DNA of 64,000 nucleotides from Candidatus Chloroploca mongolica (lineage in GTDB: Bacteria; Chloroflexota; Chloroflexia; Chloroflexales; Chloroflexaceae), in assembly GCF_004762035.2 (NCBI RefSeq), contig NZ_SIJK02000012.1:1-64000 (forward strand). Reading direction: 5' to 3'. Within the stretch, counting starts at the first letter, position 1; every line of letters begins with the position of its first letter. Of this stretch, positions 29,275-38,054 are shown one piece after another. The translations under genes and the position numbers were made by a program. A model generated the notes under the pieces. The model was not told the origin of the DNA. It ran no database searches and worked only from the letters and a program-made list of their open reading frames with translations.

Positions 29275-30063
29275 ATGGATCGTAACAACAACACAGGAAC
29301 AGCCGTACACGGAAGTTCGACTAACCGCTTGGCCCTGCTAGGTTTTGCGCTGGTTAGCGCCGTGGCCGCGCTGCTCTTCTGGATTCTGGTCACAACAGCC
29401 AGCGCCCAGAGTCTCGCGAATGTCACGTTGAACTGGGTCTCGCCAGGCGCAAGTGCCACGGTGAGCACGCCAGTGTCGTTTGAGGTCGGTGCGACCGGCC
29501 TTGCCGATGGTACATTTACGTACGCGTGGACGATTGACGGGACAACGACCTTTACGGATAGCGCGACAGCAGCGACTGGCGCGGCAACGTTTAACCAGAC
29601 CTACACGTTCGGCGAGATTGGTCGGTTTGGCATTGCATCGCAACTGACCGATGGGGCGGCCACGCTGGCCGCTGACTTCCGGCAGGTGCTGGTGACCGGC
29701 ACGCTCGCCATCTCCCCAACAAATGTTTCGACTGCCGAAGAGACCACGTTTGTCGTGACGATGCCTGAACTGCGCACCGCTGGTGCCAGCGAGGGTGCCG
29801 TCTACAATCTCGTGATTGCGTATGGCGACGCCATCGATAGCTTCGAGCGGCTTACGGTCGCCCCAGGCACCACCACCGTGACCACAACCCATAAGTACCT
29901 GATCGGTGGAACCTTCGCGGTCACCGCACGGGTTGAGTTGATCGACACCTACAACAACTATGTGTACGACGATGCCGATGTGCTGGCGACAGGGAGTGCC
30001 ACAACCGTTGTGACGCAGAAGATCTACCTGCCGATCATTGGCAAGTTTGAGGAAGTGCAATAA
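29275..30063 (+). CDS. Secreted beta-sandwich (PKD-like) surface protein
   Basis: The 262-residue protein has a signal peptide or anchor (LALLGFALVSAVAALLFWILV, ending TASAQ), then two beta-rich Ig/PKD-like regions: TVSTPVSFEVGATGLADGTF with YAWTIDGTTTF and the second with TSAEETTFVVT-like strands around residues 150-240. No catalytic motif is visible. The tail is KIYLPIIGKFEEVQ; many Chloroflexota secreted proteins, as I recall, end in a similar YLP(I/L)(I/V) string of unknown function. GAGGAAGG 8 nt upstream supports the ATG. It is preceded by the long RNA-like leader and followed by two hairpins, so it is a single-gene transcript. Confidence 0.6.
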   Translation: MDRNNNTGTAVHGSSTNRLALLGFALVSAVAALLFWILVTTASAQSLANVTLNWVSPGASATVSTPVSFEVGATGLADGTFTYAWTIDGTTTFTDSATAATGAATFNQTYTFGEIGRFGIASQLTDGAATLAADFRQVLVTGTLAISPTNVSTAEETTFVVTMPELRTAGASEGAVYNLVIAYGDAIDSFERLTVAPGTTTVTTTHKYLIGGTFAVTARVELIDTYNNYVYDDADVLATGSATTVVTQKIYLPIIGKFEEVQ

Positions 30064-30080
30064 GCAAACGATGCATCCCG

Positions 30081-30098
30081 TAGCCTGGTAACAGGCTA
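30081..30098 (+). other. 7-bp hairpin past the secreted protein gene
   Basis: TAGCCTG (30081-30087) pairs with CAGGCTA (30092-30098) around a 4-nt loop. It lies 18 bp past the stop codon and precedes two further stems (30111-30119 with 30127-30135, and the terminator at 30146). Confidence 0.5.
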
Positions 30099-30145
30099 TG
30101 CGCGTCACGCTGATTGGTTCACAGGAAACCGATCAGATCCGTTTT

Positions 30146-30197
30146 GAGTGAGCCGGGCGCATGGCGCCAGCCATGTGCCCGACTCATTACGTTGTTT
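30146..30197 (+). terminator. Hairpin terminator before glgE
   Basis: CGGGCGCATGGC (30154-30165) pairs with 30170-30181 (one G-U wobble), extended by GAGT/ACTC, and is followed within 5 nt by a T-rich stretch (TTGTTTT). It separates the secreted-protein gene from the glucan cluster. Confidence 0.6.
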
Positions 30198-30242
30198 TCG
30201 CCCCTACCAATGCTGGTAGCGGTGCAATGAGGGGAGCTGGAG

Positions 30243-32276
30243 ATGCCAGCGAAGCTGAAAACGCCCACGAAGGGCTCAACGGTGGCAGAGGCCGCCACAT
30301 CGAATGGGCTCACCGTCTTTGGTGAGGGACGACGGCGCGTCTTGATCGAACACGTTATCCCCCAGGTTGATGCAGGGCATTATCCGATCAAACGAGTTGT
30401 CGGTGATCTCGTGACGGTCGAAGCCGATATCTTTGCCGATGGGCACGATGTGCTCGCCGCTGTGTTGCGCGTGCGCGACCCCGCTGATCAGTCCTGGCAC
30501 GAGATGCCGATGACGCTTCTCGGCAATGACCACTGGCGCGGTGTCTTTAGTGTCGCGACGATGGGCACCTATACCTATACCCTGGTCGCCTGGATTGATC
30601 GTTTTGCAACCTGGGAACATCAGTTGCATAAACGCGTTGAGGCGGGGCAGGAAGTCCAGGTCGATCTCTTGATTGGCGCTGCCCTGGTCGATGAGGCAGC
30701 AGCAGATGCGCCTGATTCAGTTGCCGCAACGCTGCACGGTTTCGCCGCAGCCTTGCGTGCGGGTGACGCCGAGGCTGCCTTTACCCCCGAACTGGCCCGC
30801 CTGATGAGCGCACACCTGCCGCGCCAGTTTGCGACAACCTTTGAGCGCGAATTGCATGTCACGGTTGATCGCCCTCTGGCGCGCTTTTCGGCATGGTATG
30901 AACTCTTTCCCCGTTCGGCTGCGCTTGAGCCAGGGAAGCATGGGACATTTATGGATGTGATTGCTCGCTTGCCCTATGTGGCCGAGTTGGGCTTTGATAT
31001 CCTCTATCTGCCCCCGATTCACCCGATTGGCCGCCAGTTCCGTAAGGGCAAAAATAATAGTGTCACGGCGCTCCCTGATGAACCCGGTAGCCCCTGGGCG
31101 ATCGGCGGCCCTGAAGGCGGCCATAAGGCGATCCATGCTGAACTGGGTACCCTTGAGGATTTTCACGAACTTGTCGCTGCAGCGCGAAGCTATGGCATCG
31201 AGCTTGCCCTCGATATTGCCTTTCAGTGCTCGCCTGACCATCCCTATGTGCGTGAACATCCCGAGTGGTTCCGCGCTCGCCCCGATGGAACCATCCAGTA
31301 TGCTGAGAATCCACCGAAAAAGTATCAGGATATCTATCCCTTCGACTTTGAAACCAGTGATTGGCAGGGTCTCTGGTATGAGCTCAAGAGTGTCTTTGAG
31401 TACTGGATTGCACAGGGCGTAACGGTCTTTCGCGTCGACAACCCCCACACCAAGAGTTTTCGCTTCTGGGAGTGGTGCATTGGTAGTCTGAAGCGTGACC
31501 ATCCTGAGTTGATTTTTCTCTCTGAGGCGTTTACCCGCCCCAGGGTGACGTATAATCTTGCCAAGCTTGGTTTTACGCAGAGCTACACCTATTTTACGTG
31601 GCGCACCCAGCGTTGGGAGCTTGCCGAGTATCTGCTTGAGTTGACCCAGACCGAAATCAAAGACTATTTTGGCCCCAATTTCTGGCCCAATACGCCTGAT
31701 ATCCTGACCCCTCAGTTCTATCCCGGGCACCGCTCGGTCTTCCTGACCCGCGCTGCCATGGCAGCGACGATGATGGCAAGCTGGGGCATGTATGGCCCCG
31801 TCTATGAGTTGATGCAACACGTGCCTGCACAGGGCCGGGAAGAGTATCTCAACAACGAGAAGTATGAGATCCACCACTGGGATCTAGACGACCCGAACAG
31901 TTTGCGTACTTTCATTGCGCGCCTGAACCAGATCCGTAAAACGAATCCGCCGCTTCAGCGCAATACAAACGTGCGCGTGCATCGGGTTGATCGCAACTTT
32001 GCGCTGAACGAGCAGCTCTTTGCGTATAGCAAAACAACCGATAATGCCACGCATATCATTCTCGTTGTGGTCAATCTTGACCCCGAGCAGGTACAGAGTG
32101 GGTGGGTGCAGGTTCCTGTCGATGAGTGGCACCTCGGGGCAACCTATCTTGCTCACGATCTGTTGAGCAACGAGCGGTATGTGTGGCAGGGTGAATATAA
32201 TTATGTCTCACTTGATCCTGCGACGATGCCCGTCCATATCTTGCGACTGGAACGCCAGGAGGAGTTGCCTGGCTAG
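30243..32276 (+). CDS. glgE: Alpha-1,4-glucan:maltose-1-phosphate maltosyltransferase
   Basis: The 677-residue GH13 enzyme extends alpha-1,4-glucan with maltosyl units from maltose-1-phosphate. The catalytic nucleophile is in FRVDNPHTKSF and the acid in LIFLSEAFTRP; both are at the positions seen in GlgE. The N-terminal beta domains (~20-190), DILYLPPIHPIGRQFRKGKN and the C-terminal sandwich fit a full GlgE, which is normally 660-700 residues. GGGGAG lies 7 nt before the ATG. It is the first of five glucan/trehalose genes; the next starts 34 bp after. Its substrate is made by the maltokinase fused in the next gene. Confidence 0.95.
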   Translation: MPAKLKTPTKGSTVAEAATSNGLTVFGEGRRRVLIEHVIPQVDAGHYPIKRVVGDLVTVEADIFADGHDVLAAVLRVRDPADQSWHEMPMTLLGNDHWRGVFSVATMGTYTYTLVAWIDRFATWEHQLHKRVEAGQEVQVDLLIGAALVDEAAADAPDSVAATLHGFAAALRAGDAEAAFTPELARLMSAHLPRQFATTFERELHVTVDRPLARFSAWYELFPRSAALEPGKHGTFMDVIARLPYVAELGFDILYLPPIHPIGRQFRKGKNNSVTALPDEPGSPWAIGGPEGGHKAIHAELGTLEDFHELVAAARSYGIELALDIAFQCSPDHPYVREHPEWFRARPDGTIQYAENPPKKYQDIYPFDFETSDWQGLWYELKSVFEYWIAQGVTVFRVDNPHTKSFRFWEWCIGSLKRDHPELIFLSEAFTRPRVTYNLAKLGFTQSYTYFTWRTQRWELAEYLLELTQTEIKDYFGPNFWPNTPDILTPQFYPGHRSVFLTRAAMAATMMASWGMYGPVYELMQHVPAQGREEYLNNEKYEIHHWDLDDPNSLRTFIARLNQIRKTNPPLQRNTNVRVHRVDRNFALNEQLFAYSKTTDNATHIILVVVNLDPEQVQSGWVQVPVDEWHLGATYLAHDLLSNERYVWQGEYNYVSLDPATMPVHILRLERQEELPG

Positions 32277-32310
32277 CATGTTGACCGTTTTTGATGCCCT
32301 TTAGGAGAAC

Positions 32311-35300
32311 ATGGCGATAGTAAAGCAGACCCGACCGAGCCGGACGCCGCAGGTTTTTGCGCATGATCCGCTCTGGTATAAAGATGCGATTATTTATGAG
32401 GTGCATGTTCGGGCCTTCGCTGATAGTGATGGCGACGGGATTGGTGATTTCAAGGGACTGACGAGCAAGCTCGATTATCTGCAGGAACTTGGGGTGACCG
32501 CTATCTGGTTATTACCCTTTTATCCTTCGCCCCTCAAAGATGATGGCTATGACATCGCCGATTACACCGATGTTCACCCGTCGTATGGCGATATCGCTGA
32601 TGTGCGCCTCTTTATTCGTGAGGCGCATCGGCGTGGGTTGCGGGTCATCACCGAACTGGTGTGCAATCACACCTCTGATCAACATCCCTGGTTCCAGCGT
32701 GCGCGTCGTGCCCGTCCCGGCACTTCCCAGCGCGATTTCTATGTCTGGAGTGATAATCCCCAGAAGTATCGCGATGCGCGCATTATTTTCAAAGATTTCG
32801 AGACCTCAAACTGGACCTGGGATCCGGTTGCCGGGGCCTACTATTGGCATCGCTTCTACAGCCACCAGCCTGACCTGAACTTCGAGCATCCTGCCGTGCA
32901 TCGGGCGATCTTTAAGGCGATGGAGTTCTGGCTTGATATGGGGGTGGACGGTCTTCGCCTTGATGCCATTCCGTATCTCTATGAAGAAGAGGGGACAAAT
33001 TGCGAGAATCTGCCCCAGACGCATGTCTTTCTGAAGAAGTTGCGCCAGCAACTTGACGCCAAATATCCGGGACGCATGTTCCTCGCCGAGGCGAACCAGT
33101 GGCCGGAAGATCTGATCTCGTATTTTGGGGATGGCGATGAGTGCCACATGGCGTTCCATTTCTCGGTGATGCCCCGCCTGTATATGGCGGTACATCAAGA
33201 GAATCGCTTCCCGATCATTGATATTATGCATCAGACGCCGACGATTCCTGATGCATGCCAGTGGGCGATCTTCCTCCGTAACCACGATGAGTTGACCCTC
33301 GAGATGGTAACCGATGAAGAACGCGACTATATGTATCGTTTCTATGCCAAAGATCCGCAGGCCCGGATCAACCTTGGCATTCGGCGCCGGCTTGCGCCAT
33401 TGCTCGGCAATCATCGGCGCAAGATCGAACTGATGAATGGCTTGCTCTTTTCGTTGCCCGGCACGCCGGTGCTCTATTATGGCGACGAGATTGGCATGGG
33501 TGACAATATTTACCTCGGCGATCGCAATGGGGTGCGTACCCCTATGCAGTGGGCCGGGGATCGCAACGCTGGTTTTTCACGGACGAATCCTCAACGCCTC
33601 TATCTGCCGGTGATCACTGACCCCGAGTACCACTACGAGATGGTCAATGTTGAAAATCAGCTTGGCAATCAGCATTCGTTGCTCTGGTGGACGCGGCGTC
33701 TGATTGCCTTGCGGAAACGTTATAAGGCGTTTGGCCGGGGAACCCTCGAGTTCCTTCATCCCGAAAACCGCAAGGTGCTCTGTTTTATTCGGCGCTATGA
33801 GGAAGAGACGATCCTCGTCATTGCCAATCTCTCGCGGTTTGTGCAAGGCGTCGAACTTGACCTGTCATCCTTCCGCGGGATGATGCTGGTCGAGATGTTT
33901 GGGCAAGTCGAGTTCCCACCGGTGGGCGATCATCCCTACTTCATTACCGTCGGCCCACACAGCTTCTACTGGTTTAGCCTGGTGCCCCAGCGTGCCGAGG
34001 GTGTGCGCAGCGATGGGAGCGGGCTTGTTGATAGTGCCGATGTGCCGCTACTCACCATTGAAGCCGGTGGGTGGGATGCGATCTTTTATGATGGTCGTCA
34101 GGCGCAACTAGAGCAGGTTTTGCCTCATTATTTGCGCCCACGTCGCTGGTTTGGGGCCAAAGCACGCCGGATTAAAAATGTGCAGATCGCCGATGTGGTG
34201 ATGGTTCCTCATGATGATATGCTTTCGTACCTTGTGCTGGCAACAGTTCAGTACACCGAAGGAAGCGCCGAAACCTATCTCTTGCCGATGGCCTATGCCG
34301 AAGGCGAACGGAGTCGCGATATTCTCGCCGACTCACGTCACGCCGTTATTGCTCGTCTGCGCGTCAACGATCAGCAAGAAGAACCTGGCATACTCTACGA
34401 GCCCTTGATTGACCGTGGCTTCTGTGCGATGCTGCTCGATCTCGTCGTTGGGCGACGCCGCCTGCGCAGCGAACATGGGGCCGATCTGACGGCAGCAACA
34501 ACACGGGCGCTACGGGGCCTAGTCGGTGATGGGACGGGCCTTGAAGCTTCGGTGATGCGCGGTGAGCAGAGCAATACCTCGATCAATTTTGGCGGGCGCA
34601 TGATCATGAAACTCTTCCGCAAAGTTGATGTTGGGGTCAATCCCGATCTCGAAATTGGACGCTATCTCACCGATGAGGCTGGCTATGCCCATACCCCGCC
34701 GCTGGCCGGGGCGATCGAGTATACACGCCCTGGCGAAGAAGCGATCACGCTGGCCCTGCTGCAAGGCTTTGTCCCGAATGAAGGCGACGCCTTCGATTTT
34801 GCGATTGATGTGCTCAATAGCTATTTTGATCGCGTGCTGGTTGAGCCTGACCTTGTCGCACCGACAACCGAGGTGACCATTGCTGCGCTGCTTGATGCCG
34901 ACGTTGAACCGCCAGCTCCCGGGGGTGAGTTGATCAGTGCCTATCTCGACTCGGCTCAGTTGCTGGGCAAACGTACCGCCGAATTGCATCTGGCCCTCGC
35001 ACGCGGTAAATCAACGGCGTTTGCGCCTGAACCCTTCTCACTGCTCTATCAACGCTCGCTCTACCAGTCAGTGCGCAGTTTGACCGCCGAAACCCTTCAG
35101 GGCTTGCGTAAGGTACTGCCAGGCTTGCCCGAAAACATCCGCGAGGATGCCAGTCAGTTGCTGGCCCTTGAGTCAGAGTTGATGGCCCGCTTCCGACGGG
35201 TTAGTGCGACGAAGATCGAGGCCACGCGCACCCGGATTCACGGTGATTACCATCTCGAACAGGTGCTCTATACCGGCCTTGACTTCATGATTATCGACTT

Positions 35301-35691
35301 TGAAGGCGAGCCGATCCGCCCGATTAGCGAGCGGCGCATTAAACGGTCACCGTTACGTGATATCGCCGGTATGTTGCGCTCGTATCAGTATGCAGCCTAT
35401 TCAAGCTATTTCGGGCGCCTCCAATCGACTGCGCTGTCGCCTGAAGAGACGGAGCGTCTGCGCCAGTGGGCCGATTTCTGGGCCTTCTGGGTTGGTGCCG
35501 CGTTCCTGCGCAGCTATCGTGAACATACTGAAGGGGCTTCGTTTGTGCCCGCTGCACGGGGCGATCTTGAAACCCTGCTCGAGGTCTTTTACCTCGAGAA
35601 GGCGGTCTATGAGGTTGCCTATGAGATGAATAACCGCCCCACCTGGCTGAGTATTCCACTTAGTGGAATTTTACGCCAGATTACAGGGTAA
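32311..35691 (+). CDS. treS: Trehalose synthase-maltokinase fusion
   Basis: The 1126-residue protein joins two steps of the GlgE pathway. Residues ~15-560 are the GH13 trehalose synthase, which interconverts trehalose and maltose: WYKDAIIYEVHVRAFADSDG, DGLRLDAIPYLYEEEG (nucleophile Asp), FLAEANQWPED (acid) and FLRNHDELTLE. Residues ~600-1126 are the maltokinase, which phosphorylates maltose to maltose-1-phosphate with ATP; its kinase-like loop is RIHGDYHLEQVL followed by MIIDFEGEP. Such fusions are known in several phyla and force maltose to pass between the sites. TAGGAG precedes the ATG by 4 nt. Neighbours GlgE and GlgB use and branch the product. Confidence 0.95.
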   Translation: MAIVKQTRPSRTPQVFAHDPLWYKDAIIYEVHVRAFADSDGDGIGDFKGLTSKLDYLQELGVTAIWLLPFYPSPLKDDGYDIADYTDVHPSYGDIADVRLFIREAHRRGLRVITELVCNHTSDQHPWFQRARRARPGTSQRDFYVWSDNPQKYRDARIIFKDFETSNWTWDPVAGAYYWHRFYSHQPDLNFEHPAVHRAIFKAMEFWLDMGVDGLRLDAIPYLYEEEGTNCENLPQTHVFLKKLRQQLDAKYPGRMFLAEANQWPEDLISYFGDGDECHMAFHFSVMPRLYMAVHQENRFPIIDIMHQTPTIPDACQWAIFLRNHDELTLEMVTDEERDYMYRFYAKDPQARINLGIRRRLAPLLGNHRRKIELMNGLLFSLPGTPVLYYGDEIGMGDNIYLGDRNGVRTPMQWAGDRNAGFSRTNPQRLYLPVITDPEYHYEMVNVENQLGNQHSLLWWTRRLIALRKRYKAFGRGTLEFLHPENRKVLCFIRRYEEETILVIANLSRFVQGVELDLSSFRGMMLVEMFGQVEFPPVGDHPYFITVGPHSFYWFSLVPQRAEGVRSDGSGLVDSADVPLLTIEAGGWDAIFYDGRQAQLEQVLPHYLRPRRWFGAKARRIKNVQIADVVMVPHDDMLSYLVLATVQYTEGSAETYLLPMAYAEGERSRDILADSRHAVIARLRVNDQQEEPGILYEPLIDRGFCAMLLDLVVGRRRLRSEHGADLTAATTRALRGLVGDGTGLEASVMRGEQSNTSINFGGRMIMKLFRKVDVGVNPDLEIGRYLTDEAGYAHTPPLAGAIEYTRPGEEAITLALLQGFVPNEGDAFDFAIDVLNSYFDRVLVEPDLVAPTTEVTIAALLDADVEPPAPGGELISAYLDSAQLLGKRTAELHLALARGKSTAFAPEPFSLLYQRSLYQSVRSLTAETLQGLRKVLPGLPENIREDASQLLALESELMARFRRVSATKIEATRTRIHGDYHLEQVLYTGLDFMIIDFEGEPIRPISERRIKRSPLRDIAGMLRSYQYAAYSSYFGRLQSTALSPEETERLRQWADFWAFWVGAAFLRSYREHTEGASFVPAARGDLETLLEVFYLEKAVYEVAYEMNNRPTWLSIPLSGILRQITG

Positions 35692-35732
35692 ACTTCCATG
35701 TGTGGAAGTTCTACCTATTTGATGAGGAGTAT

Positions 35733-37877
35733 ATGTCAGAAGAAGCGAAAAAACCACGTCGCAGTCGTGCAAAAAAAACGACACCATCACCCGAACCAGT
35801 GATTGAAACGACGACGGCCCCTGAAGCGGATACGCCAGTTACGCTTGCCGAACCGTCAGTTGAGGCAGCCAGTCAGGCTGACGAAGCAGTCGTTGCACCA
35901 ACTGAAGATCAGGGTGCGCCAGAGCCTGTGGCTTCAATTTCACCGTCTCTCCCGATCCCTATACATGTGGATCGCTATCCTGGATCGCCGGTTCTGACTG
36001 ATGATGACATCTACATTTTCAATGAAGGCAATCACTTCCGCCTGTACGAGAAACTGGGAGCACATGTCACAACGGTAGATGGTCAGGAAGGTACTTATTT
36101 TTCCGTCTGGGCACCGAATGCCGAGTATATTGCGGTCATTGGTGCCTGGAATAACTGGCACTCGGGTCACAACCCGCTCAAGGCTCGTGGTAACTCGGGG
36201 ATCTGGGAAGCCTTTGTGCCCGGGGTTGTCAAAGGGGCGAGTTATAAGTTCCACGTCTCGTCGCGCTTTCATGCCTACAAAGAAGATAAGACCGATCCGA
36301 TGGGTATTATGTATGAGGTTTCCCCTGGTACAGCCTCGATTGTCTGGGATCGTGAGTATACCTGGAATGATGAGGCCTGGATCGAGAGCCGCATGCAGCG
36401 TCAGAATTTGAATACGCCAATGTCGATCTATGAGGTACACCTCGGATCGTGGATGCGCGTTCCCGAAGAAGGCGGGCGCTCACTCTCGTATCGCGAGATT
36501 GCCCCTAGGCTTGCCGAACACGTCAAGCGCTGTGGCTTTACCCATATCGAGTTGCTTCCTATTACCGAACATCCCTTCTTTGGTTCGTGGGGTTATCAGA
36601 CAACAGGCTTTTTTGCCCCGACCAGTCGTTATGGGACGCCCCAGGATTTCATGTACTTTGTGGATTATCTCCATCAGCATGGGATCGGGATTATTCTCGA
36701 CTGGGTGCCTTCGCACTTCCCAACTGATGGCTTTGGCCTGAGTTACTTTGATGGTACCCATCTGTATGAACATGCCGACCCTCGCAAGGGCTTTCATCCT
36801 GATTGGGGAAGCTACATCTTCAACTATGGGCGCAATGAAGTCCGGAGTTTCCTGATCAGTTCGGCCCTGTGCTGGCTTGATACGTTTCATATAGATGGAT
36901 TGCGCGTTGATGCCGTCGCCAGTATGCTCTACCTCGACTATTCGCGGCAGCCGGGTGAGTGGATTCCCAACCAGTATGGCGGGAACGAGAATATCGACGC
37001 GATCATGTTCTTGCGCCAGTTTAATACTGAGGTCTACAAGAACTGCCCCGGGGTTCAAACCATCGCCGAAGAAAGCACGGCCTGGCCGATGGTGTCACGC
37101 CCGACGTATGTGGGCGGGCTCGGCTTTGGGTTCAAGTGGGATATGGGCTGGATGCACGATACGCTCTCGTATTTCCGGCGCGATCCGGTCTTCCGCCGGT
37201 TCCACCACAACGAACTGACCTTCCGCGGGCTCTATATGTTCACCGAGAACTATGTGCTCGCGCTGTCACACGACGAAGTGGTACATGGCAAGGGTTCGTT
37301 GCTCGACAAGATGTCGGGTGATGTCTGGCAGAAGTTTGCCAACCTGCGCCTCCTCTATAGCTATATGTATGGTCAGCCAGGCAAGAAGCTTATCTTTATG
37401 GGTAGTGAGTTTGGCCAGTGGCGCGAGTGGAAACACGACGAGAGCCTTGATTGGCATCTGATGATGTTCCCGTCGCATCGCGGTATCGCTGACACGCTCG
37501 CTGATCTCAATCGCCTCTATGTGAGTGAACCAGCCCTGGCTGAACTCGATACCGATCCCGATGGCTACGAGTGGATCGATGCGAATGATGCCGATAATAG
37601 TACCTACAGCTTCTTGCGCAAGGCACGTTCGAATGGCGATCAGATCCTGGTCGTGATGAATGCAACCCCGATCATCCGTGAAAACTACCGCGTCGGGGTG
37701 CCTCGTGGTGGCTGGTGGGAAGAACTCTTTAATAGCGATGCCAAAGAGTACTGGGGCAGTGGCGTTGGCAATGCTGGCGGCGTCATGGCGGATGACCAGC
37801 CGAGCCATAATCGTCCCTTCTCGCTTACCATCGACCTGCCCCCACTCGGTGCGCTCTTCTTCAAGAGTCGCGGTTAG
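35733..37877 (+). CDS. glgB: 1,4-alpha-glucan branching enzyme with N-terminal low-complexity extension
   Basis: The 714-residue enzyme creates alpha-1,6 branches in the glucan made by GlgE. The first ~75 residues are basic then Pro/Ala/Glu/Thr-rich and look disordered. A CBM48-like N domain follows (~115-210: GTYFSVWAPNAEYIAVIGAW). The catalytic barrel has LDWVPSHFPTDGFGL, DGLRVDAVASMLYLDYSR (nucleophile), QTIAEESTAWP (acid) and LSHDEVVHGKGSLLDKM. The ATG at 35733 follows GAGGAG by 5 nt; an in-frame ATG at 35700 lies in an 8-bp hairpin (35691-35710) and is less likely. It begins 41 bp after the treS fusion. Confidence 0.93.
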   Translation: MSEEAKKPRRSRAKKTTPSPEPVIETTTAPEADTPVTLAEPSVEAASQADEAVVAPTEDQGAPEPVASISPSLPIPIHVDRYPGSPVLTDDDIYIFNEGNHFRLYEKLGAHVTTVDGQEGTYFSVWAPNAEYIAVIGAWNNWHSGHNPLKARGNSGIWEAFVPGVVKGASYKFHVSSRFHAYKEDKTDPMGIMYEVSPGTASIVWDREYTWNDEAWIESRMQRQNLNTPMSIYEVHLGSWMRVPEEGGRSLSYREIAPRLAEHVKRCGFTHIELLPITEHPFFGSWGYQTTGFFAPTSRYGTPQDFMYFVDYLHQHGIGIILDWVPSHFPTDGFGLSYFDGTHLYEHADPRKGFHPDWGSYIFNYGRNEVRSFLISSALCWLDTFHIDGLRVDAVASMLYLDYSRQPGEWIPNQYGGNENIDAIMFLRQFNTEVYKNCPGVQTIAEESTAWPMVSRPTYVGGLGFGFKWDMGWMHDTLSYFRRDPVFRRFHHNELTFRGLYMFTENYVLALSHDEVVHGKGSLLDKMSGDVWQKFANLRLLYSYMYGQPGKKLIFMGSEFGQWREWKHDESLDWHLMMFPSHRGIADTLADLNRLYVSEPALAELDTDPDGYEWIDANDADNSTYSFLRKARSNGDQILVVMNATPIIRENYRVGVPRGGWWEELFNSDAKEYWGSGVGNAGGVMADDQPSHNRPFSLTIDLPPLGALFFKSRG

Positions 37878-37881
37878 TCGA

Positions 37882-38033
37882 GGGTTGAGGCCCGGGTGCC
37901 TGCGGCACCCGATGCCCCCCCCCAAGAATCTCTCTTCTTCTTCTGGCGCACGATGCAAGCTTTGCTTGCATCGTGCGCCAGAAGAACCGCAGGTTTTGCG
38001 GGCAACAACCCTAAATTGAATTCATATAGGGCC
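37882..38033. repeat. Modular hairpin repeat element, copy 2
   Basis: The element has a GGGTTGAGG module containing an 8-bp hairpin (37893-37900 and 37904-37911), a run of Cs with CAAGAATCTC, then a 23-bp perfect stem (37938-37960 and 37964-37986, loop TTT), then a GGTTTTGCGGGCAACAACCC module with AAA and TTCATAT (37992-38027). The order matches copy 1 at 27642, but the central stem is longer and different. It fills the 177-bp gap between glgB and the GH57 gene. Confidence 0.75.
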
Positions 38034-38054
38034 ATCGGCCTACACCAGAAGCTT

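Noticed and set aside
30717-31877. 386-residue minus-strand frame opposite glgE
   Set aside because: Antisense shadow in a high-GC gene; glgE catalytic motifs lie on the plus strand.
35700-35732. Earlier glgB start at 35700
   Set aside because: It lies in an 8-bp hairpin without a ribosome site; GAGGAG precedes the ATG at 35733.
37896-38054. N-terminal extension of the GH57 protein from a GTG at 37896
   Set aside because: It reads through the long hairpin of the repeat element; the family begins at MPERYICIHGH.
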